Shown: positions 22,909 to 31,656 of the stretch, one piece after another
Numbering within the stretch: the first letter of the stretch is position 1
Layout: the number at the start of each line of letters is the position of its first letter
NCBI RefSeq assembly: GCF_018131075.1
Contig: NZ_JAFCLS010000015.1
Location: 62,001 to 126,000 of the forward strand
Source of the DNA: Bradyrhizobium sp. JYMT SZCCT0428
GTDB taxonomy: Bacteria; Pseudomonadota; Alphaproteobacteria; Rhizobiales; Xanthobacteraceae
Reading direction: 5' to 3'
Length of the DNA stretch: 64,000 nucleotides
Program-made: the position numbers and the translations under genes
Notes under the pieces: generated by a model
What the model was told of the DNA's origin: nothing
What the model saw: the letters and a program-made list of their open reading frames with translations, nothing else
Databases searched by the model: none

Positions 22909-23839
22909 CGGAGGAGACCTTCGACTCCAGCCACCCCAGCGCCGCCTCCGGCGCCACCCACTCAAACTCCGGCAATTGGTGCCGGAACCAGGTGAACTGC
23001 CGCTTGGCGTAGTGGCGGGTGTCCGCGCGGCCGATTTCGGCGGCCTCTGTCTGGCTGATCTCGCCGTTCAAATGCCGGATCAGCGCCGGCACGCCGTGGG
23101 CCTTCATCGCCGGCAGCAGCGGGTCGAGGTGTCGGGCGGCCAGTGCGGCCACCTCCTCCAATGCGCCTGCCTCCAGCATGGCGTCGAACCGCGCATCGAT
23201 CCGCCCATAGAGCTGGTCGCGCTCGGGCGACAGAAATAGCGCGTGAAACTCGCCTTGCGGCAGCAGCGGCGGCAGGCCTTCGCGGTGCCAGTCGGTCAGC
23301 GCGCGGCCGGTCGCCTCGACCACCTCGAGCGCCCGTGCGATGCGGGCGCGGTCGCGCGGTTTCAGGCGTTCCGCCGTTACCGGGTCGCGCTGCGCCAGCT
23401 CGGCGTGCAGCGCTTCGACGCCATCGCGCTCCAGCCGCGCGCGCACGCTGTCGCGCACATCCGCCGGGATCGGCGGCACCGCCGACAGGCCGCGCGTCAG
23501 CGCCTTGAAATAGAGCCCGGAACCGCCGACGAAGATCGGCAGGCGTTTTGCGACCTGTGCTTCCGACAGCATTTTGGCGGCGTCCGCGACCCACGCGCCG
23601 GCGGAAAAGTTCACGGCGGCATCGACATGGCCATAGAGCCAATGCGGCGCCTGCGCCTCTTCGGCGGGCGTCGGGCGGGCCGTGATGATGCGAAGATCGC
23701 GATAGACCTGCATGGAATCGGTGTTGATGACGACGCCGCCGGCTTTTTGCGCCAGCTCAAGGGCCAGCGCCGACTTGCCGCTGGCGGTCGGCCCTGCGAT
23801 AAGCACGGCCTTATTCCCCAAACGCGAATTCGCCTGCAT
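22898..23839 (-). CDS. miaA: tRNA dimethylallyltransferase
   Basis: 313 residues. It adds an isopentenyl group to A37 of tRNAs that read UNN codons. The P-loop AGPTASGKSALALEL is at residues 15-29, NTDSMQVYRDL near 40, GGSGLYFKALTRGL near 107 and the tRNA-binding HYAKRQFTWFRHQLPEF near 280, all in family order. The ATG (complement of 23837-23839) overlaps the serB ATG (23838-23840) on the other strand. TTG at codon 7 or GTG at codon 12 are later alternatives. The last three codons and the TGA lie in the palindromic repeat at 22835-22908, so the natural C-terminus was probably longer or different. Confidence 0.95.
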   Translation of the reverse strand: MQANSRLGNKAVLIAGPTASGKSALALELAQKAGGVVINTDSMQVYRDLRIITARPTPAEEAQAPHWLYGHVDAAVNFSAGAWVADAAKMLSEAQVAKRLPIFVGGSGLYFKALTRGLSAVPPIPADVRDSVRARLERDGVEALHAELAQRDPVTAERLKPRDRARIARALEVVEATGRALTDWHREGLPPLLPQGEFHALFLSPERDQLYGRIDARFDAMLEAGALEEVAALAARHLDPLLPAMKAHGVPALIRHLNGEISQTEAAEIGRADTRHYAKRQFTWFRHQLPEFEWVAPEAALGWLESKVSSEPG

Positions 23840-24731
23840 GTCCCTCGTCGCCACGCTCATCTGCAATCCCGTCAACCCCGCGCTCGACTCCACCATCGTC
23901 GACGGCGCGCTGGCCGTCCTGCCCTCGCCCGGCACGGCCCAATGGCTGTTCGACGAAGTCGCGGTCGATATCCCCTTCACCGGCAGCGAGGATATCAAGG
24001 CGATCGAGGCCCGCCTGCGCCAGGCGCGCGGCGACTTGCCGATCGACATTGTCGTGCAGCCTGCCGCCTTCCGGCGCAAGAAGCTTTTTCTCGCCGACAT
24101 GGATTCCACCATGATCGGCCAGGAATGCATCGACGAACTGGCCGATTTTGCCGGACTGAAGGCGCACGTCGCCGCCATAACCGAGCGCGCGATGCGCGGC
24201 GAGATCGAGTTCGAGCCAGCGCTGCGCGAGCGCGTCGCGCTGCTCAAAGACATGCCGGTCGGCGTGGTCGATGAAGTGCTGAAAAAGCGCATCACGGCGA
24301 CACCGGGCGGCCGCGAACTGGTCATGACCATGCGCGCCAACGGCGCCTACACCTGCCTGATCTCGGGCGGCTTTACACTGTTCACCAATGCGGTCGCCGC
24401 GATGATCGGATTCCAGGAAAACCGCGCCAACGAATTGAAGGTGTCGGGCGGCAAGCTCACGGGCGAAGTCACCGAGCCGATCCTCGGCCGCGCCACCAAA
24501 CTCGCGACGCTGATCGAACTCACCGAGTCCTTTGATCTCGACGACATCGACACACTGGTGACCGGCGACGGCGCCAACGATCTCGGCATGATCGAGGCCG
24601 CGGGCCTTGGCGTCGCCTATCACGCCAAGCCGGCAGTGGCGGCGGCCGCGGCGGCGCGGATCGACCACGGCGATCTCACCGCGCTGCTGTATGCGCAGGG
24701 CTATCGGCGCGATGAATTCGTGACGGCGTGA
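23838..24731 (+). CDS. serB: Phosphoserine phosphatase
   Basis: 297 residues, HAD superfamily, last step of serine synthesis. An N-terminal ACT-like part (1-80) precedes the catalytic domain: motif I FLADMDSTMIG with both Asp near residue 90, motif II SGGFTLFT near 180, the Lys in RATKLATL near 220 and motif III GDGANDLGMI near 248. The ATG at 23838 overlaps the divergent miaA start codon, so its promoter must lie inside miaA coding sequence and the 5' leader is antisense to miaA. The next gene on the strand is an amidase about 100 bases on, with no clear link. Confidence 0.95.
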   Translation: MSLVATLICNPVNPALDSTIVDGALAVLPSPGTAQWLFDEVAVDIPFTGSEDIKAIEARLRQARGDLPIDIVVQPAAFRRKKLFLADMDSTMIGQECIDELADFAGLKAHVAAITERAMRGEIEFEPALRERVALLKDMPVGVVDEVLKKRITATPGGRELVMTMRANGAYTCLISGGFTLFTNAVAAMIGFQENRANELKVSGGKLTGEVTEPILGRATKLATLIELTESFDLDDIDTLVTGDGANDLGMIEAAGLGVAYHAKPAVAAAAAARIDHGDLTALLYAQGYRRDEFVTA

Positions 24732-24828
24732 ACCGCCGCGGCACCTGAACACGAAGCATTTAATTGCTTGTTCGTGACGACCCGCTCGCCCAGTTTTGCC
24801 GAAAGCAGCGCGGGTGGAGTTCTTTCAG

Positions 24829-26187
24829 GTGAACCAAATCAATCTACGATTCGCAACGTCCTCCCCTGCCGGTAGCGACCCGCTGCAGGCCATCGAGACG
24901 GCCTATCGGCGGATCGAGACCGAGCGTGACCGGAACTGCTGGATCCATGTCCGCCCGATCGCGGAGACGCGGGATCATTGCCGCACGCTGATGAGACGCG
25001 CCGATTCAGGCGAAACCCTTCCCCTGCTCGGTGTCCTGTTCGGCGTCAAAGACAATATCGACGTTGCCGGCATGCCGACGACGGCCGCCGTCCCTGCGTT
25101 CAGCTACATGCCGGCACGTTCAGCCGAAAGCGTCGAACGCCTGATCGCGGCCGGCGCGATCTGCATCGGCAAGACCAATCTCGACCAACTCGCCACCGGC
25201 CTCTCCGGCGCGCGCTCGCCCTACGGCTCCTGCTCTGCCGTCGCAGACCCGCGCTATGTCTCGGGCGGCTCCAGTTCGGGCTCGGCGGTCGCGGTCGCCG
25301 CCGGCCACGTCACGTTCGCGCTTGGCACCGATACCGGCGGCTCGGGCCGCATTCCCGCCGGCTTCAACGACATCGTCGGCATCAAGCCGACGGTCGGGCT
25401 GGTGTCGTCGCGCGGCCTGGTGCCGAATTGCCCGACGCTGGATTGCGTCTCGATCTTCTGCAATTCGGTGCAGGAAGGCGCCGCGATCCTGGACGTCATG
25501 GAAGGCTTCGATCCCGAGGATCCGTACAGCCGGCCCGCGCCGGCCTCCGTCAGCGCCCGCGCGAGCGGCAAGTTCAGGTTCGGCCGCCTCATGGCGAAGG
25601 ATCTCGAATTCTTCGGGATGCCCGAATGCGGCGCGCTCTATGAACAGGCCTGCGAGCGATTTTCCGCTCTCGGCGGCACCGCTGTCGAGATCGACTTTGC
25701 TCCGTTCGCCGAGGCCGGCGAGATGATGTTCACCGGCCCTTGGGTCGCGGAACGGCGCGCATCGATATCGTCGCTGATGGAGGTCGATACCGATCGCCTG
25801 CTCGACGTCACCAAAGCCGTGCTCCGGACGGCGACGAGCTATTCGGCGGTAGACACTTTCACCGCGATGCACCGGCTGTTGCGGCTGCGCCGGCGGTCGC
25901 AAGATCTCCTCGCCGGTATCGATGCGCTGGTGGTGCCCACGGCGCCGCGCCCGTTCCTGCTGGACGAGATGCACAGCGATCCGATCACGCTGAATAACCG
26001 CCTCGGCCACTACTCCTACTTCGCCAACCTGCTGGATCTCTGCGCGGTAGCGATCCCGAACGGCGTGTTGCCCAACGGTATCCCCATGGGCGTAACGCTG
26101 CTGGCGCGGGCCTGGTCCGACCGGGCGTTGATTGCGCTGGCGAGGCGGCTCGACACAAAATCGCGAAAACAACCCCATGCAAAGTAA
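24829..26187 (+). CDS. Amidase-signature hydrolase, allophanate-hydrolase-like N-terminal type
   Basis: About 452 residues. The Ser-cisSer-Lys triad is visible: Lys in LFGVKDNIDVAGMPTT near residue 75, the first Ser in YVSGGSSSGSAVAVAAG near 157, and the nucleophile Ser in GTDTGGSGRIPA near 178. The sequence resembles the amidase half of allophanate hydrolase (AtzF), which splits allophanate after urea carboxylase, but the C-terminal domain of full AtzF is absent and no urea carboxylase gene is nearby, so another amide is equally possible. I prefer the GTG at 24829 with GGAG ahead; a TTG at 24796 would add 11 residues. It converges on the efflux operon. Confidence 0.8.
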   Translation: MNQINLRFATSSPAGSDPLQAIETAYRRIETERDRNCWIHVRPIAETRDHCRTLMRRADSGETLPLLGVLFGVKDNIDVAGMPTTAAVPAFSYMPARSAESVERLIAAGAICIGKTNLDQLATGLSGARSPYGSCSAVADPRYVSGGSSSGSAVAVAAGHVTFALGTDTGGSGRIPAGFNDIVGIKPTVGLVSSRGLVPNCPTLDCVSIFCNSVQEGAAILDVMEGFDPEDPYSRPAPASVSARASGKFRFGRLMAKDLEFFGMPECGALYEQACERFSALGGTAVEIDFAPFAEAGEMMFTGPWVAERRASISSLMEVDTDRLLDVTKAVLRTATSYSAVDTFTAMHRLLRLRRRSQDLLAGIDALVVPTAPRPFLLDEMHSDPITLNNRLGHYSYFANLLDLCAVAIPNGVLPNGIPMGVTLLARAWSDRALIALARRLDTKSRKQPHAK

Positions 26188-26204
26188 CAATGGGGGGCCC
26201 GGCT

Positions 26205-27395
26205 CTAGTGCGCGTACAGTCCTTCGACGATCGGTAATCGCGCGGCCCGCAGGGCTGGAAACAGCCCACCGATCAGGCCCACGATCAGCGCCAGCCCAAC
26301 CCCCTCGGCGATAAGCCAGGGACTGAGCTTGAAGTCGAACACCACCTGGGTGAAGTTCCCGCCAAGGGTGGACGCCGTGACGCCATCGAAAATCAGATAC
26401 GTGGCGGCGGCGCCGAGCAAGCCGCCTATGACGGCGAGCACCAGCGATTCGGCGAGCGTCCCGACGAACGCAGGAAAACCGCCAAAGCCGATGGCGCGCA
26501 GCGTTGCGATTTCCGTCGCGCGGCTGGCAACCGACGAATACATCGTGTTGAGCGCGCCGGCGACCGCGCCTAGCGCCATCGCGATCGCCAGTGGCCAGCC
26601 AAGTTTCTGAATTAAATCAGAGGTCTGCGAGGCCTGTTCCGCGAAGTAAGCTGCTTCGGATTTGACATCGAGCTTCAGCCGCGGATCGTTGTCGCTATAG
26701 CTTTTGAGCTCATTGAGGGCGGCCGGCCCGGTGAGGCGCGCGCGCACGATCTGTACGATATTGTTGCGATTGAACAGGCTCTGCACCACGTTGAGATCGG
26801 CCCAAATCTCGGATTCGAACACGCTGCCGCCGGCCTCGAACACGCCGACCACGGTCCAGCGCGTGGCGCCGAAGGCCACGGTGCTGCCGAGGTCGAATCC
26901 CTCGAATTCCCGCAGCAGGGCCTTGCCGACCACCACGTCGTTGCTGCCCCGGTTGAACATGCGGCCTGCGGTGATGGTGATGCCCTTGCGCAGCGCGGCG
27001 CCCTGTTCCCCGATCCCGCGCAGCGGCAAATTGGCCTTGGTCCCGGTCGAGCGTTTGATGCCGTCGACCACCAGATAGAGTTCCGGCGAGATCAGGGGTT
27101 TGCCGTCGCTGCCACGCGCGATGCCGGGACCGTCCTCGATCAGTCGTACCTGATCGCGGCTCACGGTACTGTTGATTTCGGCCTGCGAGCCGGCCCGCAG
27201 CACGATCGCGATGTCATCAGCACCGGATCCCGCGATGGTGCGCTGGAATCCGTTGGCCATCGCCAGGAACGCGAGCAGGACGATCACCACCAGCGCGATC
27301 GCGATCACCGTCGAGAGCGAGAGCCAGCGCCGCTGCGCTATGCTCCTGAGATTGATGGCGGTGACGGCGGCCACCTGAAGCCAGAGCGAACGCAT
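26205..27395 (-). CDS. MacB/FtsX-type ABC transporter permease (second)
   Basis: 396 residues. One N-terminal membrane helix (WLSLSTVIAIALVVIVLLAFLA, given in part), a large periplasmic domain (about 60-270), then three C-terminal helices with the FtsX signature (SRATEIATLRAIGFGGF near 305). It starts 2 bases after the first permease gene stops and probably forms a heterodimer with it. Such type VII ABC systems drive export or lipoprotein extraction through periplasmic movement. No outer-membrane partner is encoded here. The ATG at 27395 is chosen since upstream residues in this frame belong to the other gene's alternative frame. Confidence 0.85.
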   Translation of the reverse strand: MRSLWLQVAAVTAINLRSIAQRRWLSLSTVIAIALVVIVLLAFLAMANGFQRTIAGSGADDIAIVLRAGSQAEINSTVSRDQVRLIEDGPGIARGSDGKPLISPELYLVVDGIKRSTGTKANLPLRGIGEQGAALRKGITITAGRMFNRGSNDVVVGKALLREFEGFDLGSTVAFGATRWTVVGVFEAGGSVFESEIWADLNVVQSLFNRNNIVQIVRARLTGPAALNELKSYSDNDPRLKLDVKSEAAYFAEQASQTSDLIQKLGWPLAIAMALGAVAGALNTMYSSVASRATEIATLRAIGFGGFPAFVGTLAESLVLAVIGGLLGAAATYLIFDGVTASTLGGNFTQVVFDFKLSPWLIAEGVGLALIVGLIGGLFPALRAARLPIVEGLYAH

Positions 27396-27397
27396 GT

Positions 27398-28558
27398 CTA
27401 TCCCCGTCCAAGCGCGGTTGCAATTTTGAGCCGCATGGCGTTGAGCGCCGGAATGATCCCCGTGATCAGCCCCAGCGCGATCATCAACGCCAGGCCTTGC
27501 ATGATGATGGTCGGCGACACGGCAAAAGCAGGCGCGATGTTGGACAGGCTTGTGCGCAGGGCCATGGCGATCAGCGCCGCAATCGCCAACCCGGGAATTC
27601 CGCCGAGCAGGGCCAGCAGGACGGATTCGCCGAGCACCATCCCAAGGATCCGCGGGCCCGAAAAGCCAAGCGTCTTCAGCACGCCGATCTCGCGGGTGCG
27701 CTCCCGGATCGACAGCGCCATGGTATTGCCGACGATCATCAGGATGGTGACGAAGGCGGCGCCGACAACCAGCAGTACAATCAGCGCGATGTTGCCGAAC
27801 TGGGCCGCGAACGCCTTGCCGAACGCTTTTTCGGTGTCGGTCGAGGTCTCGGCGGTGGAATTGGCGAACATCGCGTCGATCGTCTTGGCGACGCGAGGGT
27901 TGCTTTCGGGAGAGGTGGTCTGAAGGATCATCCAGCCGATGGTGTCCTTGCCGAACGAGCGGGTCTCGTCGAAGTAGGCGTACTGAAACAGCAGAAAGTT
28001 GGTGTCGACGTGCTCGGCCTTGCCCTTGACGATGCCGGCAATGGTGAGATCCCAGGTATGCCCGCCGCTCTTCTGGCTGAAAATATTGCTCGCAACGGGG
28101 ATGCGATCGCCGACCTTCCAGCCCCACTTCTGCGCCAGGCTTTCGCCGACCACCGCGCTGCCGCGATCTCGCATGAAGGCTTGAAGCTGTTCGGGCGGAA
28201 CTTCGAATTCGCTGCGGTACACGTCGAAATAGGTGCTCGGCTCGATCGCCAGCGACATCAGGAAATTCTTCGGGTCCTGATAGTAGCCGCCGAACCAGTT
28301 GGCGAAGGTCACCTGCCGCACGCCCTCCACCGCCCGCACCCGATTATAGTAGGCGATCGGCAGCGGCTGGGTGAAGTTGATCTTGTTGACGGTGATCATG
28401 CGGTCCGCGGCGGCGGCATCTTCGCCGGCGGTGAAGGCGCGGTAGAATCCAGCGAGCACGCCGAAGATCATGAAGGCGATCAGGATCGACACGATCATCA
28501 GGGCGGCGCGCAATTTGCGGCGAAACAGGTTTTTCCGGACCAGGTCGAAGTCGTTCAC
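27398..28558 (-). CDS. MacB/FtsX-type ABC transporter permease (first)
   Basis: 386 residues, same topology as its neighbour: one N-terminal helix (RRKLRAALMIVSILIAFMIF), a periplasmic domain of about 210 residues, three C-terminal helices with IRERTREIGVLKTLGFSG near 290. The GTG start overlaps the ATPase stop (GTGA at 28555-28558), indicating coupling. Together with the ATPase, the second permease and the HlyD-type adaptor it makes an export system; the cargo is unknown. Confidence 0.85.
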   Translation of the reverse strand: MNDFDLVRKNLFRRKLRAALMIVSILIAFMIFGVLAGFYRAFTAGEDAAAADRMITVNKINFTQPLPIAYYNRVRAVEGVRQVTFANWFGGYYQDPKNFLMSLAIEPSTYFDVYRSEFEVPPEQLQAFMRDRGSAVVGESLAQKWGWKVGDRIPVASNIFSQKSGGHTWDLTIAGIVKGKAEHVDTNFLLFQYAYFDETRSFGKDTIGWMILQTTSPESNPRVAKTIDAMFANSTAETSTDTEKAFGKAFAAQFGNIALIVLLVVGAAFVTILMIVGNTMALSIRERTREIGVLKTLGFSGPRILGMVLGESVLLALLGGIPGLAIAALIAMALRTSLSNIAPAFAVSPTIIMQGLALMIALGLITGIIPALNAMRLKIATALGRG

Positions 28559-29253
28559 GCGGCGAGCTCCCGTTCGACGAAGCGGCCCTTGTCGAGATGC
28601 AGGACGCGCTTGGCATAGTTTGCCGCCGCCGGATCATGCGTTACCATCACGATGGTCTTGCCGAGTTCGCCATTGAGCAATTGCAGGATTGAAAGGATCT
28701 CGTCGGCGGATTGCCGGTCGAGGTCGCCGGTCGGTTCGTCGCAAAGCAACAGGTTCGGGTCCGAGACAATGGCGCGCGCAATCGCCACGCGCTGCTGCTG
28801 GCCGCCCGACATTTCGCGCGGACGGTGCTTGACGCGGTCGGCGAGTCCAACCACGGAAAGTGCGGTGTGAACGCGCGCGGCGCGATCCTTGCGGTTCAAC
28901 CTGGTGAGCAACAGCGGCAGCTCCACGTTCTGCGCCGCGGTCAGCATCGGCATCAGATTGTAGAATTGGAAGATGAAGCCAACATTGGCGGCCCGCCAGG
29001 CGGCGAGTTCACCTTCGGAGAGACCATCGATGCGCTGGTCCGCAACCGAAATTTCGCCGGCGTCGACGCGATCGATACCCCCGAGCAGATTGAGCAGCGT
29101 CGTCTTGCCCGAACCGGACGGTCCCATGACGGCGATGAAGTCGCCGCGTGGAATCGCAAGATCGAGATGATCGAAGATCGAGATTGTTTCCTTGCCCTTG
29201 GTGAAACGCTTGGCTACGCCGCTAAGGCGAACCATCGGATGCTCGGCTGTCAC
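28555..29253 (-). CDS. MacB/LolD-type ABC transporter ATPase
   Basis: 232 residues. Walker A GPSGSGKTTLLNLLGG is at about residue 42, the Q-loop FIFQFYNLMPMLTA near 92, the signature MSGGQQQRVAIARAI near 145, Walker B LLLCDEPTGDLD near 165 and the His in VMVTHDPAAA near 200. The FYNLMPMLTAAQNVELP stretch is typical of MacB/LolD ATPases. It is 32 bases downstream of the adaptor gene and overlaps the first permease gene. Confidence 0.9.
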   Translation of the reverse strand: MTAEHPMVRLSGVAKRFTKGKETISIFDHLDLAIPRGDFIAVMGPSGSGKTTLLNLLGGIDRVDAGEISVADQRIDGLSEGELAAWRAANVGFIFQFYNLMPMLTAAQNVELPLLLTRLNRKDRAARVHTALSVVGLADRVKHRPREMSGGQQQRVAIARAIVSDPNLLLCDEPTGDLDRQSADEILSILQLLNGELGKTIVMVTHDPAAANYAKRVLHLDKGRFVERELAA

Positions 29254-29285
29254 GCTTTTCTCCTCTCAAGGTTTCCGGCCGGAAG

Positions 29286-30341
29286 CTAGTTCGCGGCGGT
29301 GGTCTTGGTGGCGTCCTTTAGATCGGCCAGGAAATTCACTTTCACCGCCATGTCGGGCAGGATGCGCGGATCCTTCTTTTCGAAGCGGATTCGCACCTTC
29401 ACCGTGGCCTTCTCGCGGTTCGCCGTCGGCACGATGGCAATCACCGAGGCGGGAATCGTCCAGTCCGGATACGCATCCAGCATCGCGTTCACGGCGCCTC
29501 CGGCGACGACCCGGCCGATGAAGGCCTCATTGACGTCGACTTCGATCTCGATTGAGTCCATGTCGACGATGGTGCAGATGCCGGTGCGCGTGTAGCCGCC
29601 CACCGACATCGGCGAAATCATCTCGCCGGGCTGTGCGCTGCGGTCGATGACGACACCGGCGAACGGCGCCCTGATCTGATGCTTGTCCAGCATCGAGGCG
29701 CTGCGCTTGGCGTCGATCTTGGCGGTCTCGAATTGCGACTGCGCCTGGCGCATTTGCGCGTTGAGCACGCCGACCCGGGCCTGCGCCTTGGTCAGATCGG
29801 CCTCGGTCGCAAAGTTCTTCTGCGAGAGTGTTTGCACGCGCGTCATGATCCGGGTCGCGTCCTCCAGATCGGCGGCGATCGCGGCGATCGCGGCATTGGC
29901 CGTCTCGGCGCGCGAGCGGGCCAGCTCATAGTCCCTTTCAGCAAGCACGCTGTCGAGCCGCGCGACGACCTGCCCCTCGGTCACCGTCATGCCTTCGTCG
30001 ATGAACACTTCGACCACCTTGCCGGTGATCTCGGCGGCAACGGTTGCCTTGCGGCGCGCCACCACATAGCCGGAGGCGGCCAGGCTGCCGGTCGCCTTGC
30101 TATTCGTTGGCGGCTGCTGTGGCGGCTGCGGTTGTGCGACGGGCTGCTGTGCAGTTTGCGATGCGGCCTCTTTGGTCGGGTCCTGCCTGCGGAACTCGAA
30201 TGCGGCAAAGGCGGCGAATCCGGCGACGCAGATGATAATCACCGCTGAGATCGGCAACCAACGGCTGCCCGATCGCTCCGCCTTGCCGGCGCTGCGATCG
30301 ATCGTAAGCGATCTCAGCAGTTTGCTCTTGTCTTCGGTCAT
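29286..30341 (-). CDS. HlyD/RND-type periplasmic adaptor subunit
   Basis: 351 residues. A single N-terminal helix (WLPISAVIIICVAGFAAF near 30-47) is followed by a Pro/Gln-rich linker (VAQPQPPQQPP), the first lipoyl half motif (GYVVARRKATVAAEITGKV near 92), a coiled coil of about 70 residues, the second lipoyl half (IRAPFAGVVIDRSAQPGEMI near 220) and beta-barrel domains. It connects the MacB-like permeases with an outer-membrane channel, which must be encoded elsewhere. It is the first gene of the four-gene unit, so the promoter lies in the 420-base region upstream. Confidence 0.88.
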   Translation of the reverse strand: MTEDKSKLLRSLTIDRSAGKAERSGSRWLPISAVIIICVAGFAAFAAFEFRRQDPTKEAASQTAQQPVAQPQPPQQPPTNSKATGSLAASGYVVARRKATVAAEITGKVVEVFIDEGMTVTEGQVVARLDSVLAERDYELARSRAETANAAIAAIAADLEDATRIMTRVQTLSQKNFATEADLTKAQARVGVLNAQMRQAQSQFETAKIDAKRSASMLDKHQIRAPFAGVVIDRSAQPGEMISPMSVGGYTRTGICTIVDMDSIEIEVDVNEAFIGRVVAGGAVNAMLDAYPDWTIPASVIAIVPTANREKATVKVRIRFEKKDPRILPDMAVKVNFLADLKDATKTTAAN

Positions 30342-30762
30342 TGTTCATTTCCATCCACCTGCTCGCTGCCGTTCCTGCACGGGCGGCATCGTTCTCGCGC
30401 CAGTGGTCTCGCTCACAGCCGGTCTACGCGTCGCGTCATCGTTGGGGTGGGCCCGCTTTCGGCGAGGCGGCAAACCCAGCTCGGTTGCAAATCCCGCTTA
30501 GTCGCGCGATCGCCAGGCGGCGACCGTTTTTTCGACGAGGCGAATAACGAGAATTTAAAGCTTAATGGCAGCGGAAGCAATTACTGGAAGACCAAGAGTT
30601 GCGTGTGACAGATGCCGCCATTTTTGATATGCGGTGGTTCATCCAACGGCAATCGCCACTTTGTCGAAAGGCGCGCCGCTCTCCATACGGGCGAACGCAA
30701 AGGTCTTGTCGATTACGGTTCCATGCGATTGGCCCAGATGGCGTCCGCTATGCCTCGATGCT
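30342..30762. other. Intergenic region without recognised gene
   Basis: This 421-base region separates the efflux adaptor gene from the Crp/Fnr gene (both minus). It should hold the efflux operon promoter. Open frames in it show no family pattern. Its part around 30540-30640 is AT-richer than the surroundings. No hairpin with a T-tract was found. Confidence 0.45.
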
Positions 30763-31488
30763 TTAGACCACCTCGAGGTCCAGCGCCGGCATGTTCAGGA
30801 TCGAGATCAGCCCCCGATGATACCGGATGATGCCGCGCTGCTGCATGCGAGCGAGTTGGACGGTGACCCATTGCCGGGTCGAGCCGATCAGATTGGCGAG
30901 GTCGCCATGCGTAAACGGCACCGCGATGGTGGTTTCGCGGCCGCTCCGGATGCCGTGTATCCGCGACAGGAAAATCAGCAGGCGATGCAGCCGCTCGGTG
31001 ACCGAGCGCGTCCCCAGCATCTGCGCCATCGCCGAATAGCACCGCGCCTTGAACGCGAGCGCGTCCAGCAACGCCACCGCCAGTGGGGCGGACTCCAGCG
31101 CGACTTTCTTCAGCGCCGGTCCCGGCAGAAATGTCAGCTCGCTCGCCTCAACCGCCACCGATGTCCACATATGCGGTCCGGTGCCGAACAAATCCGGGCC
31201 GCCGACAAAGTTGCCCGGAAACCAGTAGGCCAACGTCACCTCGCGCCCTGACGGCGCGACGTAGTAGCTGCGAATGCGGCCGGATCGGATCAAATAGATT
31301 CCGGTCTGACCATCGCCCTGCTGCCAGACGAACTGGCCGGTTTCGAGGGGCTTGTCGCGGCCTATACCGCGCAGGCGCCGCCGATCCGCCTCGCACAGTT
31401 CGTCCAGCAGACCCGGCAGCGGGCGGACGAGGCTCTCTGATTCCGCCAGCATGATTCCGGCCGCGGCTCTCGCATGTGCTGCTGTCAT
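30763..31488 (-). CDS. Crp/Fnr family transcriptional regulator
   Basis: 241 residues. The cyclic-nucleotide-type domain spans about 30-150 (FVWQQGDGQTGIYLIRSGRI, then PGNFVGGPDLFG), and the C-terminal helix-turn-helix near 195-215 reads HGDLANLIGSTRQWVTVQL. There is no N-terminal four-Cys cluster for Fe-S binding. The ATG at 31488 has AAGGAGG six bases before it, and a perfect 9-bp-arm palindrome ends exactly at that ribosome binding site (31498-31522), which suggests autoregulation. It may control the adjacent efflux operon or the importer upstream; neither is shown. Confidence 0.87.
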   Translation of the reverse strand: MTAAHARAAAGIMLAESESLVRPLPGLLDELCEADRRRLRGIGRDKPLETGQFVWQQGDGQTGIYLIRSGRIRSYYVAPSGREVTLAYWFPGNFVGGPDLFGTGPHMWTSVAVEASELTFLPGPALKKVALESAPLAVALLDALAFKARCYSAMAQMLGTRSVTERLHRLLIFLSRIHGIRSGRETTIAVPFTHGDLANLIGSTRQWVTVQLARMQQRGIIRYHRGLISILNMPALDLEVV

Positions 31489-31497
31489 GGTCGCCTC

Positions 31498-31522
31498 CTT
31501 GAATTGAGCTGATCAATTCAAG
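31498..31522. promoter_or_regulatory. Palindrome at the Crp/Fnr ribosome binding site
   Basis: CTTGAATTG (31498-31506) and CAATTCAAG (31514-31522) are perfect inverted copies with a 7-base spacer. The sequence includes TTGA and TCAA cores like Fnr/FixK sites but the spacing differs from the canonical TTGAT-N4-ATCAA. Its inner end abuts AAGGAGG of the gene. Confidence 0.65.
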
Positions 31523-31564
31523 ACTCGTGCCAACAAGGCGCAATTTGGCGCCGTAGGAGCCTTT

Positions 31565-31656
31565 CCGTTCCGATGCAATCGGAACGGGGCTCCAGATTTT
31601 TGATTTGACGCGTTTTCTTTAACGCGAACCGGTATCCACTTCGCTTTGAAAACGCT
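31565..31656. repeat. Bradyrhizobium-type compound repeat (full copy)
   Basis: The left part is a perfect 10-bp-arm palindrome (CCGTTCCGAT, spacer GCA, ATCGGAACGG at 31565-31587). The right part from 31604 reads TTTGACGCGTTTTC then CGCGAACCGGTATCCACTTC to 31656, and this part recurs at 40935-40985. It ends directly against the stop codon of the following ATPase gene. Confidence 0.88.

Noticed and set aside
26205..28127. Single 640-residue reading of the minus strand across both permease genes
   Set aside because: The first 240 residues are an alternative frame of the first permease; family sequence starts at 27395 and the true first permease runs in another frame to 27398.
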